From NCBI GenBank assembly GCA_009617715.1, contig VTFK01000073.1, forward strand, positions 124,001 to 188,000: a stretch of 64,000 nucleotides of DNA, given 5' to 3'. The DNA is from Plectrocnemia conspersa (Eukaryota > Arthropoda > Insecta > Trichoptera > Polycentropodidae). A model generated the notes under the pieces. That model saw nothing but the letters and a program-made list of their open reading frames with translations. It did not search any database and was not told the DNA's origin. Position 1 is the first letter of the stretch, and each line of letters starts with the position of its first letter. Position numbers and translations under genes: made by a program. Of the stretch, positions 1 to 12,439 are shown in pieces.

Positions 1-760
1 AAGTATATAATTTTTCAAGAGGTCCTCTTCATAATTTACTATTTTAGATCTGCGAGATTTTCATACCATATGTCATTATTAAATGAGTTTTATCTAAAAG
101 TAATGTTTGCTAATTAATACTTGGGCTATCAATTAAAAAAAAAATTAGAATATATAAAAATAAGATAAACCTAATCAGTGTTGATGTTACAGTGAATGTA
201 AATATATTAAAAATAAAGTTATATTTTTACTGGTGTTTAAGTGAAATCATATCCGAATACATTTTTAAATGTAGATGTACTATATTTCTACTAGTGAAGA
301 TATGTTTTAACTACTAAAATGACTATGAAACTCAATTTTCTGTTTGCGAAATATTCATTTACTGTTTTAACTCAATCACATCTTAAACGAATAAATTAAA
401 CCTAACTTGACTTAATGACGGTTATTAAAGCAAGTATAGTTCTTGAACTTTCATTAAGTTAGGCTTGTGTTTGGTTTAATTTATTTTAAATAGTATAGTA
501 TTTTATCGAACGATGTAATGTTACAATTTTGTACAAAGAAGTACAATTTTAAATCAATTGTTAAATACATTTTACCTGAAATAGTGAAATAATACACATT
601 TTAACTATAATACACATACAGAAAATCTTGACGAATTAAATAATCAAGCTTGAATTATCCGTATATTCATTATGCTATTTCTAAAGTCTTTTATTATACA
701 TAATATCATATTAATTGCATGTCACGTAATTAGTAGATATATTAGACCTGCCCAAGATTA
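1..760. other. AT-rich stretch at left edge
   Basis: AT-rich, low-complexity DNA with no supported gene. Its only recognisable content is the dispersed repeat annotated at 186-490; the rest is A/T runs and short imperfect palindromes. Confidence 0.6.
186..490. repeat. MITE-like repeat, diverged copy of the 39.6-40.2 kb element
   Basis: Begins with GTTACAGTGAATGTAAATA, closely matching the minus-strand terminus at 40159 (GTTACAGTGAATGTGTATT). It also shares TAAAATGACTATGAAACTC (about 316-335) with TAAAATGTCTATGAAACTC at about 39681-39700. Its right half is an imperfect inverted repeat: AAATTAAACCTAACTTGAC near 391-410 against TTAGGCTTGTGTTTGGTTT near 460-478. The 39.7-39.85 kb copy has the same kind of internal arms. 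No transposase frame is visible, so I read it as a non-autonomous DNA element or foldback relic. Boundaries are approximate. Confidence 0.5.
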
Positions 761-769
761 TACTAAGTG

Positions 770-1075
770 GATGCTGGAGTACGGTTAATTTCCGAGAAAC
801 GTCAGTCGGTCGGGCTCGTGGCCCGTTGTTGCCGTTGCAAAGAGTTTAATTATCAATTATTGCCATAATTGAAAAACAAACATTATAATTTAGGTATCTA
901 TGCCAGGGATCTATGGCTGGCCAGTGTGCAGCGGCGGTCGGGCCAACCTACTGATATATCTTTTGCTCCATCGGAGGCTGCTCAGTAGCCGGACACCCAC
1001 TCCGGCTCCCGTCAGATTATGACCGCCGGCTTGACGTATCCGAGGCAATCTCTCGAGACGTGTTATTATAAGTCT
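770..1075. other. GC-richer non-repetitive block, candidate regulatory element
   Basis: Clearly richer in G/C and more complex than its flanks. Three ATTA cores lie within about 845-875, followed by runs such as GCAGCGGCGGTCGGGCC. No open frame with protein character and no copy elsewhere in the window. Regulatory function is inferred from composition only. Confidence 0.35.
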
Positions 1076-2779
1076 ATATATGTGCGCGCATTCATAAGTT
1101 TATATTATATATGTGTATAAAATACATAATCTCGATTTGCGCCATTACCAGCGGTACGGTGTCTCAATTGCGTCAAGCAGGACTTTGGAATTTCTAAACT
1201 TATCAGTGACATCAAACTGATCTATAATGCGCATATAAAAGTAGCTTAGACATAATTTATTAATTATTTAAGGGCTACTTTTGAGTGCCTAATTTTATTA
1301 GCTACTTTAGATTTTTTTTAAAGAAATAACGCAGTTGAAAGTAACATAAAAATTTTCATACAATTGTTAAACTGTAACTTTTTGGTGGCTTTAATTTCTA
1401 ATTTTTATTTTATTTATTTAGAAATATAAAAAAAATGTATATTTTCGCTCACCCCAATAATGTTTTTTTTGTGCGCAAAATAATCGATATTATGCAACAC
1501 GGCATGCAAATATGCAATTTGCAAAAGTGTAGGTTTTATGCAGAAGAACGTTGGCGTTTGCTTTTCTATAATAATTGACGCTTCCAGATGATACCGAGTT
1601 GTTTGTATACAAATAGCGTTTAATAAGGCCATTTTACGATATTATCGTGGTGATGTACAAGAATGGGTATTTCTTAAACTAGCTTGTAATATAGTTTGAC
1701 ATACGGAAAGGATTAGTTTTAGATATCTATTGATAAGTCATTTAATGGAATTCTTTGGTGTTTCTAGATTAGCGCAATATTGTAAGTCAGTAATTTATAT
1801 GTCATTATTAGAATGATGAACATTTCGAAAGATTTGAATCACAAAAGATGCTATGATGCAATTAGAATGTATAGAAGTAATCATAAACAAATTGCTATCA
1901 TAATTAATGAAAATTATTTATATAATTTCGAAATGATGGTTTATTCAAATTTAATTGACGTCTTATAATAAAATTCTATATATGGATATATATTTTTATT
2001 TTGTAGTATATATTAAAAAATAATTATAGTTTTTATATGTTAATTTAAAGTTTTTAAAATAAAACAAATAATTATTATAGTAAGAACCTTTTATTAATAC
2101 TCATTTCTGATTATTTGTCAAGCTAACTTGAATACCAAAAAAAATTATTATCATGTATTTTTATAATTTTTTAATATTTTATTTATCGGTTTATTTTTAC
2201 AATGATTATGATAAAATATTTTTATAATACACATAATTTTATTCCATATATTTTATAAAAATAAAGAATAGCAATTAAATTGATTATGATATATTGTCAC
2301 ATTAAACTAATAATTTAACTTTAATTGAATTGTTAAAAATATCGAAGGTATGCATGTCTAGACTTTTAAGGTTAATTTTAGCGACGTAGCACAAAAAATA
2401 CCAAATTTATTATTTATGAACATTAATAAAATAATAGTGCTTTACTGACTGTAATATTTTAATTAACTATGTTGATATTACAAAACATAAATATTTATAC
2501 TACATTACATATAATTTGTTCCTCATTAATTAATTACGCTAAAGCTAAATTAACCTTTATAATAAATAAGTAACTTATTTACTCATAATAAATTAATAAA
2601 AAATATGATAAAATAAAAGATAATTATATAATTGTATTAAATAGCAAAATCAATACCTCAACTTTAATCCTGTTCATTACTATAATTTATATATTAAAAG
2701 CTCAATTTATAACATATCAGAGGATAATTAAAAACTTATTTTTCTCACTACATGCATACAAAATAAATATTAAAAAAAT
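1076..2779. other. AT-rich stretch, no gene seen
   Basis: About 1.7 kb of A/T-dominated sequence with poly-A/T runs. The 72-codon minus-strand frame at 1414-1632 has no recognisable family features and is considered chance. Nothing else is supported. Confidence 0.6.
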
Positions 2780-3240
2780 AACTCGACATCATAAACGCGT
2801 CCGTTTATGATAAGCGAGTGAGACGTCAACCAGTTTTTCTCGATCCGCCGAGGATATTGCTCCATTACTTTGCCCTCATTGTTGCCGCGCTGCCTAAGCA
2901 GCGACCGGTCATTTTTCACGGCGATTGTTGTATAAAAGCCAACAATAAAGCCTCCTTAGGTCGGTGGGTAATAAAGGGGAGCGAAGGGCCCGGGGCGACA
3001 CACGATCGCTACTCTCCTCATTCACTGCCTTTGCTCTCGAGATCTCGTTTCCAGCGCACGCAGCCTCCATAATATAACGATATTAATTTATTTCGTTTTT
3101 TGCGACGCCATTTGCGCCAAGATGATCGTGATGTGCATGCTCATCTCCCGTCGGTGTTAGCTCTTTAAATGTCGTTTTGGGACCTATACATTGTCGAGCG
3201 AAAGCTCTGTGTGAGCTTTCGTTTCTTGCAGTGCCTTTAG
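2780..3240. other. GC-richer non-repetitive block, candidate regulatory element
   Basis: Contains GGGCCCGGGG near 2987, several CG-containing words, the motif ATTTGCGCC near 3110 and a 9-bp-arm hairpin at 3199-3221. The 84-codon plus frame at 2818-3072 is not recognised as a protein. Sharp contrast in composition with both flanks suggests constraint, but this is inference. Confidence 0.35.
3199..3221. other. Hairpin, CGAAAGCTC / GAGCTTTCG
   Basis: Perfect 9-bp arms (CGAAAGCTC at 3199-3207, GAGCTTTCG at 3213-3221) around the 5-nt loop TGTGT. The same arm core recurs in the hairpin at 55628-55649. It is too short for a typical pre-miRNA on its own; it could be a palindromic protein-binding site. 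Confidence 0.6.
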
Positions 3241-3718
3241 TGATTCGCTCCTTAATTAAATAATAAAACTAATTTACATTTAATTTTATAATTTTTATGA
3301 CGATTAGGTAAAATATAGATCATTGCATTTTACTAGTATCGTATTAATTTAAAAAAATAAGAAGCGTACAGTCGTCTATATTTATTATCAGGATCATGTC
3401 ATTTGGCCTCGTTCTTCTTATAAAAATATCAGATGTATTATATAATTTTATTATTTCTTTGTCCCCCCTCTTCGCGCTTTGACTATTTTTATATTTTTAA
3501 GTTGGGGAAATAGTATTAAGTAAGGAGAAAACGTAGTTATACGTTAAGATAACGTAGATTTTCACATATACATATATGTTTTGAGATTTCGGGTTTAAAA
3601 GCCGAATGGGTGTGACGTTGCTACCAAATAGGATAATAGTTAATTTATTAAACACTATCAATGTAAGAGTTTTTACTAGTGTATTGAGCTGTATTTTTTG
3701 GTTAAACGCTGGTGAATC
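3241..3718. other. AT-rich spacer
   Basis: AT-rich spacer between the GC-richer block and the family A repeat. A short pyrimidine-rich patch (TTTGTCCCCCCTCTTCGCGC near 3460) is the only local departure. No gene seen. Confidence 0.5.
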
Positions 3719-3985
3719 TACCTTAAGGGATGTAACTTCGCAGCCAGTTAGATGTAAGTGAAAATTAGTGAGAATTTTATTAGATTATATTACATGTTGT
3801 GTCGGACTATGTTGGCGAGATAGTTATTCTCTGAGCAATGGTGGAAAAGCTGGCGCAGGGGTGATGTATGTGGAAGATCCTCACAGTTTTCGTTTGTGTG
3901 GCAGCAACGGAGATTGATCCATCTCTGCTATGGTGAATGTTTAAAGATGTTGTCCGCGGGCGGCCGGCGTCGTCTAGTCTTTTCG
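3719..3985 (+). repeat. Dispersed repeat family A, copy 1
   Basis: Shares an ordered series of words with 5728-5910 and 17268-17510: CCTTAAGGGATGTAACTTCG, CGCAGCCAGTTAGATG, GCGAGATAGTTATTCTCTGA, GGTGGAAAAGCTGGCG, GGGGTGATGT, TGGAAGATCCTCA, and GGCAGCAACGGAGATTG. The order and spacing are kept, so these are copies of one element of at least about 230 bp. No open reading frame survives in any copy. It may be a LINE UTR fragment or a SINE body; the superfamily is not recognised. Confidence 0.8.
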
Positions 3986-4929
3986 AGTGTCTGTCAGAGT
4001 CTGCCAGGTGACTGCTAGTAACTGCTCTTATGTATTCTCGTGATTGATAATTAAATATATATAGTTGACACGAAAATAATTACAGGTTTATCTCAGTATA
4101 TCAGACTCTGAATGTAGTCATCTTAATTACATACACATATAACACGTCAATCAAATAATACTATTATTACTAAAATATTAATATTTAACATATTCAAGTA
4201 AAAATTTTATATTTCTTTGTATCTAGAATTAAACCAAGAAATATTTATTTACTTTTTTATATGTATTGAGTTTTTTCTACTCATTCAATACACATATTGA
4301 TTATTTTTGTACAATATTTTTATTTAAATAAATGCAATAAACTTGTTTATTATAAATAAACATACATTGCACTCAATGTGTAAAAAAAAACATATAAATA
4401 ACCTTTTAAATTTATTATACATACTGCTTCAAAATTGCAACGCGTATATTTTTTATAACCCGTTTTAATATACAATAAATGACTATTCCAAAAACGATTT
4501 AAATACTTATTGGAGGGATACTTGCATAACTAAAATTTGCATACAAATCGACAAAGAAATGCACTCATAAAAACACATAATCATAATACGCACGTCGTAA
4601 ATTTAAACCATATTATACAACCTGCACATAAAAGCGACAAAACTAGTATAATATAAAGAGGCATTTTGCTGTAAAACTAGCATAAATTAAAAAATAAAAT
4701 ATTTTTTTATAAATTATACAATTTAATAAATTGTATATTGTTGATTGTTTACCACAATTTGTTTTGTTTTTTTTGCGTTTTAAGGATAATGTATTATTTA
4801 GCTCATATTTTTTTGCAAAAATAATTCTTAATTATGCTTTACTTGTGAACTTTATTTAGGCGCTTTCATATTTTCTCCAAACTTTATGGTTGGTTTTTAA
4901 ACTAGACGACTGTGCGTATGCGTGTATGT
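3986..4929. other. AT-rich stretch, no gene seen
   Basis: After the tail of family A copy 1 the sequence is AT-rich, with poly-A runs and many ATAAA/TTTAT words. No open frame of note and no repeat recognised. Confidence 0.55.
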
Positions 4930-5345
4930 GTTTATCGCAAAATTAATTCGACTTATTTATCACTAGCCGAAGAAAGGCCGGCCATTAAAATCAAGTGAGA
5001 CAGAACCAATTTAGTCGGCGGCCGTAGGAGTTTCAACAATCGGGCGCCGAAGCAATCAGCAAGTAGCAAAAGCGTGTCGCCCGAGGTGTACAAGTGTGTT
5101 ATTTCCTTCTCATTACTTGCTTCTAATATTCTCTTAAGGTTTCGCCTTTGTGTTTAGCTATTGGCCAATACACATAGACACAAGAGGAAAGAACGCAGCC
5201 TATTGTTCGACGCGTTGCGAAATTCGTGCATGTAAAAAAATTCGCAACTGGATTTTTTGTGACTGTGAGAGCGATTGGTTTGATTTGATGATGATGATGA
5301 TGATGAAAGACGTCTTCGCTGGACTCGATGAAAGATTAATAACTT
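4930..5345. other. GC-richer block with GGCCGGCC palindrome
   Basis: Contains the perfect 8-bp palindrome GGCCGGCC (4976-4983), GGGCGCCGAAG near 5041, an 8-bp-arm inverted repeat (GTTGCGAA 5214-5221, TTCGCAAC 5241-5248) and a short GAT run at 5286-5306. A 69-codon plus frame (5150-5359) covers part of it, but its translation ends in a run of methionines from the GAT tract and looks non-coding. Candidate regulatory or promoter-proximal DNA by composition only. Confidence 0.35.
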
Positions 5346-5727
5346 TTTTAAATCTATAAATAAGCATAGAAAGTTTGTTTGGTCATAACTGTATTTTAGA
5401 AACAGTATTTTAAAAATGCAATATTTTATGGCAAAATAGACTAAAAGTTAGTAAAGATTTTATCGTCATTACAGTTTCTGTGTTAGACATTCTATACTCT
5501 TATATAAAAATAAAATTAAACTAAGACATAATATCATTTAATAAAATTGATAGAATAGCTTAAATTATATTATTACCAAGTTTTCACAGTTTTAAATTAA
5601 TGTTACTTAAAAATGTTACACTTACACTAAGACTATACAATTACTTTTATGGCTGCAAAAAATATGTTTATGTTATAGTTTTACTTTAGTTTATCAGGAT
5701 TATATTTATTATATTATTTTTAATGTT
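5346..5727. other. AT-rich spacer
   Basis: AT-rich spacer; no gene or repeat recognised. Confidence 0.5.
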
Positions 5728-5910
5728 TGGTAACCCTAAGGGGTGTGACTTTACAGACGGTATCTAGTTAGAGTTTTATTAGATTATATTTACATATGTT
5801 GCGGCAGACAATAGATGGCGAGATGTTTTATCCAAACAGTGGTAGAAAAGCTGGCGGAGGGATGATGTCTATGGAAGATCCTCAGAGGTCTTGTAGGTAG
5901 CGTAGCTGCG
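5728..5910 (+). repeat. Dispersed repeat family A, copy 2
   Basis: Matches copy 1 and copy 3 in order: TAAGGGGTGTGACTTTACAG, AGTTTTATTAGATTATATTT (also in copy 1), GATGGCGAGATG, AGTGGTAGAAAAGCTGGCGG, AGGGATGATGTCTATGGAAG, ATCCTCAGAGGTCTTGTAGG. It is shorter than copies 1 and 3 and ends around GCGTAGCTGCG. It lies only about 2 kb from copy 1 in the same orientation, so a local duplication or two insertions are both possible. Confidence 0.8.
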
Positions 5911-6942
5911 AAAATTTTTACAATTTTTACAAAACAATTTTTAATTTAATATTAGTTTTGAGCATAATTTAATTATACTGCAGTATGTAATGTAGTGAGT
6001 TAGGCGTACTATATATAATATAAAAATTAGTCGAACTCTGGTATTTTTTCGCTGAGAGAATGCGTCATATATTATAAATAATTAATATTGTAAATTAGCA
6101 TATTGGTTTATAGTTTAAAGTAGATAATTAATGGCAACTGTTTAAATTGAAAGATAACCGTGGATGTGTGAGTACCACAAACTAAAATAAACATAACAAA
6201 TTTGCCTAAATAAAAAACATGCTTAAATAAAAAATTCTGAATTTTAAAGTGAACTTAAGGTTATGTTTTAATTTGTTTTTTTTTCTAAATAAAAAATTAA
6301 CACTTATTTTAATATTTCTGAAGTTTTATTGTATTCATATTTTTAAAGTAGCATCAATATGTTGTTATTATAAATTGAGAAAATTTTCAAGGATCTGTTT
6401 TGCTTTAGAAAATAAACTATAATAATAATTGGTGAGATATTTATGATGACAGAGCGAGGGAGTGGAGATTTTGTATGAAGATTTTTTTCTGCAGCTTAAA
6501 CATTTCTTTTTTTACAAATATACGTTAAATTCATAGTCAATACGTTTATATATGTGGCTTCAATATTTAATGATTACACTAGATATAAAAATACATACAA
6601 ACATTATGTTGAATAAAAATATATTTAGAAATCATGAATAACATATGATATAGTATTTTTTTAAATAAATGCTTACATACAGAAAATATAAATTACAAAG
6701 AGAAATTATACTGAAAACGCTTACATGAAAATAAATATATAACCATAAAATATTGATTATAATCTACATTGTCATATAAGTGAAAGTAGCTATTCATTTA
6801 AATTTACAATACATACCTATATATAGTTTCTAACAATAAATAACACCAGGGATAATTTAAAAACAATTTAGTAACACAGTAGTTATCTCTATAGTTCCAA
6901 ATCAACAATACACATACTACATAACACGCATGTTAAAAATAA
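5911..6942. other. AT-rich stretch, no gene seen
   Basis: About 1 kb of AT-rich, repeat-poor sequence. No open frame or known motif supports a gene. Confidence 0.55.
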
Positions 6943-7440
6943 TTATAGAACAATTTTAATTGCGCTCGACAGATTTATATCAAATTCTTTGACAATGTTA
7001 AACTGTTGGTATTTAGGATAGAATTGCAACTGTGTATGAGATATACGTATGTATATTATATATAGACACATTTTATACATTATACGTACATGGTTGTACG
7101 ACGTATAAATTATCCGAACAACAGCATTTGGAAATTCGCCTAGGGTGATGTGTTGGTAACACGTGAAGGCCGATCTGATATAACGACATATCTGATATAA
7201 CGACCGGACAAAAGTCGGCAGCAGATCTCCATAAAACTCGAACAAAAGCCGGGAGAACGCCCCCTTTTGAATTGATTTAACGATTATGTTAATGGAAAAA
7301 AATTGTCTAGTTGCGGGCCCAGTTGCGCAAGCCACCGATTGTGAATCGCTACCGTACGTATCTGATGTAATTTATAATAATAGCTGGGTACGGTGAACGC
7401 TTTACCTTCTTGTATTGGAGAGAGAATGTACCTAAGCGAT
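6943..7440. other. Mixed-composition block with the longest open frame of the window
   Basis: A 130-codon minus-strand frame (6943-7335) is the longest uninterrupted frame in the window, but its translation resembles no family I know and has no signal peptide or domain motif. It spans a 17-nt tandem duplication (7173-7206) and a GC-richer part (GCGGGCCCAGTTGCGC near 7312). A lineage-specific exon cannot be excluded, but coding function is unsupported. I treat the block as candidate regulatory DNA. Confidence 0.3.
7173..7206. repeat. 17-nt tandem duplication
   Basis: ATCTGATATAACGAC occurs at 7173-7187 and again at 7190-7204, so the unit is 17 nt. The copies are identical over 15 nt, suggesting recent slippage or paired binding sites with a TATA/GATA-like core. 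Confidence 0.8.
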
Positions 7441-7795
7441 AAACAACAGTTTTCCTCCTCCTTTTTAGATGGACTCTTTCTTGTTTTTTTTTTCTATGCT
7501 ATTCAAGTTTTGATGTACGGACAAAGACCTAACCTAGTTTCAATGGTAAATATCTTTGGCATCCATCGGTTTAAATTGTGTCTGAATATTTGAAATTTCA
7601 ACAGCATATTTTTTATAGTTTAGTTTATAAAATATATTGCAAGCAAATATATTAAAAAAATGTTATAAGGACTATATTGTTTGTATTATGTATTTAATTT
7701 AGGAAGTGATAACCATAAAATAAGAAGCGTGATAGGTTTTATATAATATTAATTAATTTGTCAAAATCATTGGGAGAAGAAGGGTTTGAAGATCA
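7441..7795. other. AT-rich spacer
   Basis: AT-rich spacer. The short plus frame at 7393-7593 is hydrophobic but has no recognised homology; no gene is supported. Confidence 0.45.
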
Positions 7796-8194
7796 GATGA
7801 ATTAGCTAGTCATATTTTAATATATGAATCAGATCATGAACGTGATATCGAATCCCTCAGTAAATCTGTCAAACTATCATTATTTACAGAAAAAAATAGA
7901 TGAAGCTCTCCAGCTGCCCAGAAAACATTTTTTTAAATTGATCGAAATATGGAACGTGCTCTCAAATTCCAAAGAAACCAGCGAAATATTTGTGCACAGT
8001 ATGAATAAATACACAAAAAAATTATGAAAAATAAAAATCTATCAAAGATCACGGAATTTTTAAGAAAAAAAACTACTCAAGATAACATGTTTATATCTGC
8101 TAATTGTGGAATTGAACTGACCAGTTCTTCTAATAATGTTGAAAGCGATTTCGAACAAGCTATGAAGGAAATGGTTAGAATGCAGCGGAAATAA
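7796..8194 (+). pseudogene. Possible pogo/Tigger-like transposase C-terminus, decayed
   Basis: One frame runs from 7796 to the TAA at 8192-8194, interrupted by three stops. It begins DELASHILIYESDHERDIES and ends with an uninterrupted 56-codon stretch from the ATG at 8024, containing NLSKITEFLRKK and then FEQAMKEMVRMQRK. Pogo/Tigger transposases commonly end in an acidic, helical segment followed by a KQTKITDFF-like terminus, which the KITEF motif resembles. The DDE catalytic domain is not present here. A second frame (7824-8027) overlaps it and ends at 8027, sharing ATGA with the 8024 start. The family call is tentative; a processed pseudogene of a host gene is the alternative. Confidence 0.35.
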
Positions 8195-8379
8195 GGATGA
8201 ATAAATTTTAGTTTTGTTTTAAGTTTTAAAAATTATAATGTTGTATTTATTTATAAAAAAATATGTTAAAAATACTCATGGCGAATTACATGTACTTTCT
8301 ACAAAAAATCGAATCCCCAAAAAATACTTATAATATCAATTATTATTTTAGTTTATTCCATTCTTCTAAAAATCTAATC
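8195..8379. other. AT-rich spacer after the transposase-like relic
   Basis: AT-rich sequence that may be the 3' flank of the element at 7796-8194. No terminal repeat could be identified. Confidence 0.4.
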
Positions 8380-9060
8380 TTGCTGACGTTGCTTTCGTGT
8401 CTCCATTTAAGCTATCGACACAAATCTCGTTTCGAAACTTATTCCGATTCGGTCCGAGAGGCGTAACGATTTCAAGCGCCTGATCGCTCGGATAATAGGC
8501 AGGTGGGGTCCAGGCAAGAACGGAAGCACCCAGCTTCCTGTCCATTAAGAACAGCGGCATTAACAATCGATCGAATTAAACCATGAATCCGAACACGAAC
8601 GGCGCTTGGACTCTTACTTACTGTACGTTATTGCAGCACGTCCTTCATCTTGGCATTCGATCTACTACACTACTGGATACGCAGCATCTCTCATCTTGAT
8701 TGATCTTAAAATTACATGCTCGTCCTCATTTTCACTATTTTTTTGAGTAATTTTGCTCATGTTTGCTATTTATGGTGTTATTATACCCGTTAACATTTTT
8801 TCGTACGGTAATAATGGCTTTCGGAAAGAGCCTTATCTATTAATCAATATTTTGATTGCTTAATAGCCTTCAAGCATCGAATAAATCGTTGGAAACGCGC
8901 TTGTGTACAGATTAGCATTTAGTCGGTGGTATCTGATCGACATGATTTCGTCGATTGATCTGCTCGTAAATCTGCCACTACTATTAAACAGGCGAAATTT
9001 TAACTATCGCTACGTGTCTTTTATCTGGTAGATAGCGTTCCTGAATGCGGTTATTATAAT
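8380..9060. other. Long GC-richer block, candidate enhancer
   Basis: About 680 bp of non-repetitive sequence. It contains an AATCAA-TATT-TTGATT palindrome near 8842-8857 directly after CTTATCTATT, a GATCGAC...GTCGATTGATC inverted repeat near 8936-8960, and several TATC/ATTA words. Short frames here (8263-8466 plus, 8366-8566 minus) have no protein character. Clustered palindromic homeodomain/GATA-like words in a compositional island are typical of developmental enhancers; that reading is inference. Confidence 0.4.
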
Positions 9061-10620
9061 AATTATAATTGAGATTTGCAGTAATTTGCTCAAAAATAGG
9101 TTAATATACATTCATTAAATAATTAAAATAAAAAATTAGGATGTATAACACTTTTTAAGAACGTGCGCTATTTAATATTTAAAAAAATGGACCTTTAAAT
9201 TTTACACCTTTCTTTTAAATCATTAACTAATTTTCCTAATAGGTTTATTTTATATTATAATATTATTTTAAAATATGAATGATTTTTTGTCTGCAAATAT
9301 AAGTTTTAGGCATTTTATTTTAGGCTTTTATTTTATGTAAATATACAATTATCAACGCTAATCATGTGTTGAAATTAACTATGTAATGCTTAAAGTAGTT
9401 CTTGTAAAACATCTAGCCGTGTGTTTTTTTAAATTTAAATCCATCATCAATGAGAACTTGTTGCGGCAAGTTTTCATTTATTATACGAGTATACACATGC
9501 ATACATATTTAATTAGATTTTAAAAACTTCTGAGCCGTATTAATGAATAAAATAGCTAAAAAATGTTTAATTCATGTTTTTTGCTACTTTATCTAACATA
9601 ATTTCTTTTTACAGCAATAAGTTCTCTACGCGATGTTTTTTTTTATTATAAGCAACTTTATAACTTATTTTATATATATTTTTAATGAGCAAATTATAAT
9701 TCAGGAAATTTATAATGAACATTTTATAACCACTTTTTTAATTTGTAGTTAATTCACAAAAAACATACATATAAATACAAAACAACCATATAAATTGCAG
9801 CAATATGCACCTCTACTCTTTACAAATAACTTTTATTTGCTAGTATTTTTTTAGGTAATCATAATTGTTTTATGTATGTTTTCGTTAAAGGTTTATCCAC
9901 CTTGTCACACAGTTTATATTTATTAAAATATATTAAGCCTTTGATCATTTTCATAAAAAATATGCAACCATTTTATTGCCCTCTGTAGTTGGTATTTATA
10001 AAATAAACTCCCTGAATAGTTGGTATCCATAAAATAATTGCTGCTATTTTTTATATAAATTTAAGTTAGTATACAACTCAATGGCAGGTAAAAAATTATT
10101 CTATAATGATTTATAAAAATTTGCAAGAAAAATTCATAATGACAATGGTTTTAGAAAAAATCTAAAAACCCTTGTAAGCAAATAAAAAATTATCTAATCT
10201 ACGAACAATAGCTTAACTCTCGCATGTGACCTAAGTTTTATTGCCCTTTAGGTAAAAAGCTAAATAAACGGGTACCGTATAAATTGAATGCAGATGAAAC
10301 TTAATGCGTAAAATACGATTATGGTTACTAGTTGTTAGGTTAAATTAAATAGTAAATTTAATTGTTTTAAAATAAGGTATCAGTTGTTGCCAAATCATAT
10401 AATCGCGAATTTTTTATAATAAAAAAGTCAGTTATAGTCTATAAATATAATTCATTAAAACTTTTTTTCAATTTCTTCACTTAAAAACTATATAAAGTTT
10501 ACAAAAACCACGTAAGATTCAGAACAGTTAAAAAGAAGATAAAGTGTAAAAATATTTATTTTACTATTCTCATCTAAAAATTCGGCAAGTTAATATGGTA
10601 TGATTTTAAAAGCATATCTA
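9061..10620. other. AT-rich stretch, no gene seen
   Basis: About 1.5 kb of AT-rich sequence with many A/T runs. No open frame or repeat recognised. It ends at the TA that flanks the mariner terminus at 10621. Confidence 0.55.
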
Positions 10621-10860
10621 TTGGGTTGATGAAAAAATTTTGACGTTTATTTTTTATGAAATAAAAACAATTTTTTTAAACTTTTTTTATTGATTTAATC
10701 AATTAAAAAATTTCCATCGATTCTTATAACATTATTTCACCTTTCTATAAACTTATTATTATCATTGAAGTAAAATTATTTGACTTTGATGCAATGGATG
10801 TTTTTACCTGCTCGATTGCATTTCAATATTTGAATATAACTCCCGCAAGCATTTTTAAAA
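10621..10860 (-). mobile_element. Mariner-family 3' end: transposase C-terminus plus terminal repeat
   Basis: The + strand begins, right after a TA dinucleotide, with TTGGGTTGATGAAAAAATTT, which has the look of a mariner terminal repeat. Read on the minus strand, the region encodes ERWNNVIRIDGNFLID followed by a stop at 10697-10695. This matches the usual mariner C-terminus (LPERWxKVIxxxGxYF...). Upstream on the same strand the frame is broken but still gives pieces such as SIASKSNNF. The catalytic part is not seen, so this is a 5'-truncated or internally deleted copy. About 75 bp of 3' UTR separate stop and terminus. Confidence 0.75.
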
Positions 10861-12439
10861 TGAACTAGTTATCTAACTCAATATATAAAATATTAATTCA
10901 ATAGTCCGATTGCTAACGCTTATAACATATTGCCAAGTACCTTTGAAAAGATGGGTCGAAGGTTGGTGCATGCAATACCGCTTTTTATTTAGCAATAAAT
11001 ATATTCATAATTACCGGTATTTTGGTAAATTCATAAATCACATATTCTTACGTTTAGCGTATTTTTTATTCAACTAAAATATTATGTGACGAGGACAAGA
11101 TCAGAAGGTTTGTTTATACCAAAATATTAGTCAATTTCTCTCCGATTTGTTTCTCATATCATAAAAATTTACTACTATCATAAAAATCGCAATCACAAAG
11201 TAAATTTTATATATAATGTTAAAACTATATTTGCTGTAAAGGTTATTTTTAATTTTTAAAAACTTTTAAAGTAAATTGTTAAAAATAACATTGAAAATCA
11301 GATAATACTTATATAAAAACTTAAATATATTCGTTTAATGCTAAATAAGGGGTAATAAATAGGGTTTCTTTGCAAAACAGCTTTTGCAACCAATTCGTCA
11401 ATAAAGATATTAAGACCAGGGACATTATATTTAAATTTAAGTTTTTTAAATACATGTTAACATTTTTAATTCTTTTTATTAGAGCATTATTTGATTAATT
11501 TGTATTGGGATGCAACATCTAAAATATTAGTAAAAATCAGTCTGTTCTCAAAATATATTAAGGAAATGAAATATTATAAAAATGGTGAATGGACTATATT
11601 AAAAATTACTCAAATAAACGCTGTCATCTATATAAACTTAATATTTTTACAGCTTTTTCATATTGATCTTGAAGCTACCGATAAATTAAAATCCTCATAT
11701 TTTCATATCTTTATTTAGTAAATAATTACGTTAATTAAGCTATTAGTATAAACTAATTTAAAATAATCTATTGTTTCTGTACAGTCTGTGAAAACTTAAG
11801 GACTAGAACATTTGTTACCTGAAGAATAATGATATTTTTAAGGAACAGTTACATTTCTAAATTTATTGAAGTGTTGCCATCTGTTTTAGGCATTATTTCC
11901 TTGTCTGCTTTTCATTTTCGATATAGAACAACAGGTCTAATTTTATTTCCATACCATCATCACTTGATTAAACATAATCAAAGAAGAAGTCCTTCTCATC
12001 ACCAATTATATTTGTATTACCAACCAAAAGCATGATGATTCAGGCTCACCCTATGAGTCCAAAGGCATAATGCTATCAACTTTTCTAATTCCAACAAATA
12101 AAATTTATATTATCGTGTACTTTTTTGGCGAATAATTTAAGATTTATAAATTACTTCTAATTGGGTATTTAAATAAATTATTCAAGATTTTCTAGTATGT
12201 AAGAAATCCAGTTATATGCAATTCGTCTTCTTACATCTTTAACAACTGTGAAAAATTGATATACACTTAATACTATAATTCCACATTCTCTATTTTCTAA
12301 TGTACTACAAAATCAATTGTAGATTTTTTCTCAAGGAAAAAATCCATTTCTTTTGAGTGTAATATATTATTGTCGGTAATACTTTCCTCCTACTACCATC
12401 AACACGCAAATTCACCATGCAAGATATAAACCCAACGTG
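10861..12439. other. AT-rich stretch, no gene seen
   Basis: AT-rich with two short plus-strand frames (11491-11718, 11829-12035) that have no recognised homology. The 11800-12100 part is somewhat more complex and could be an old, unrecognised transposon. Confidence 0.45.

Noticed and set aside
6943..7335. 130-codon minus-strand open frame as a gene
   Set aside because: No recognisable family, no splice or start context, includes a 17-nt tandem duplication, and its composition is that of translated AT-rich DNA.
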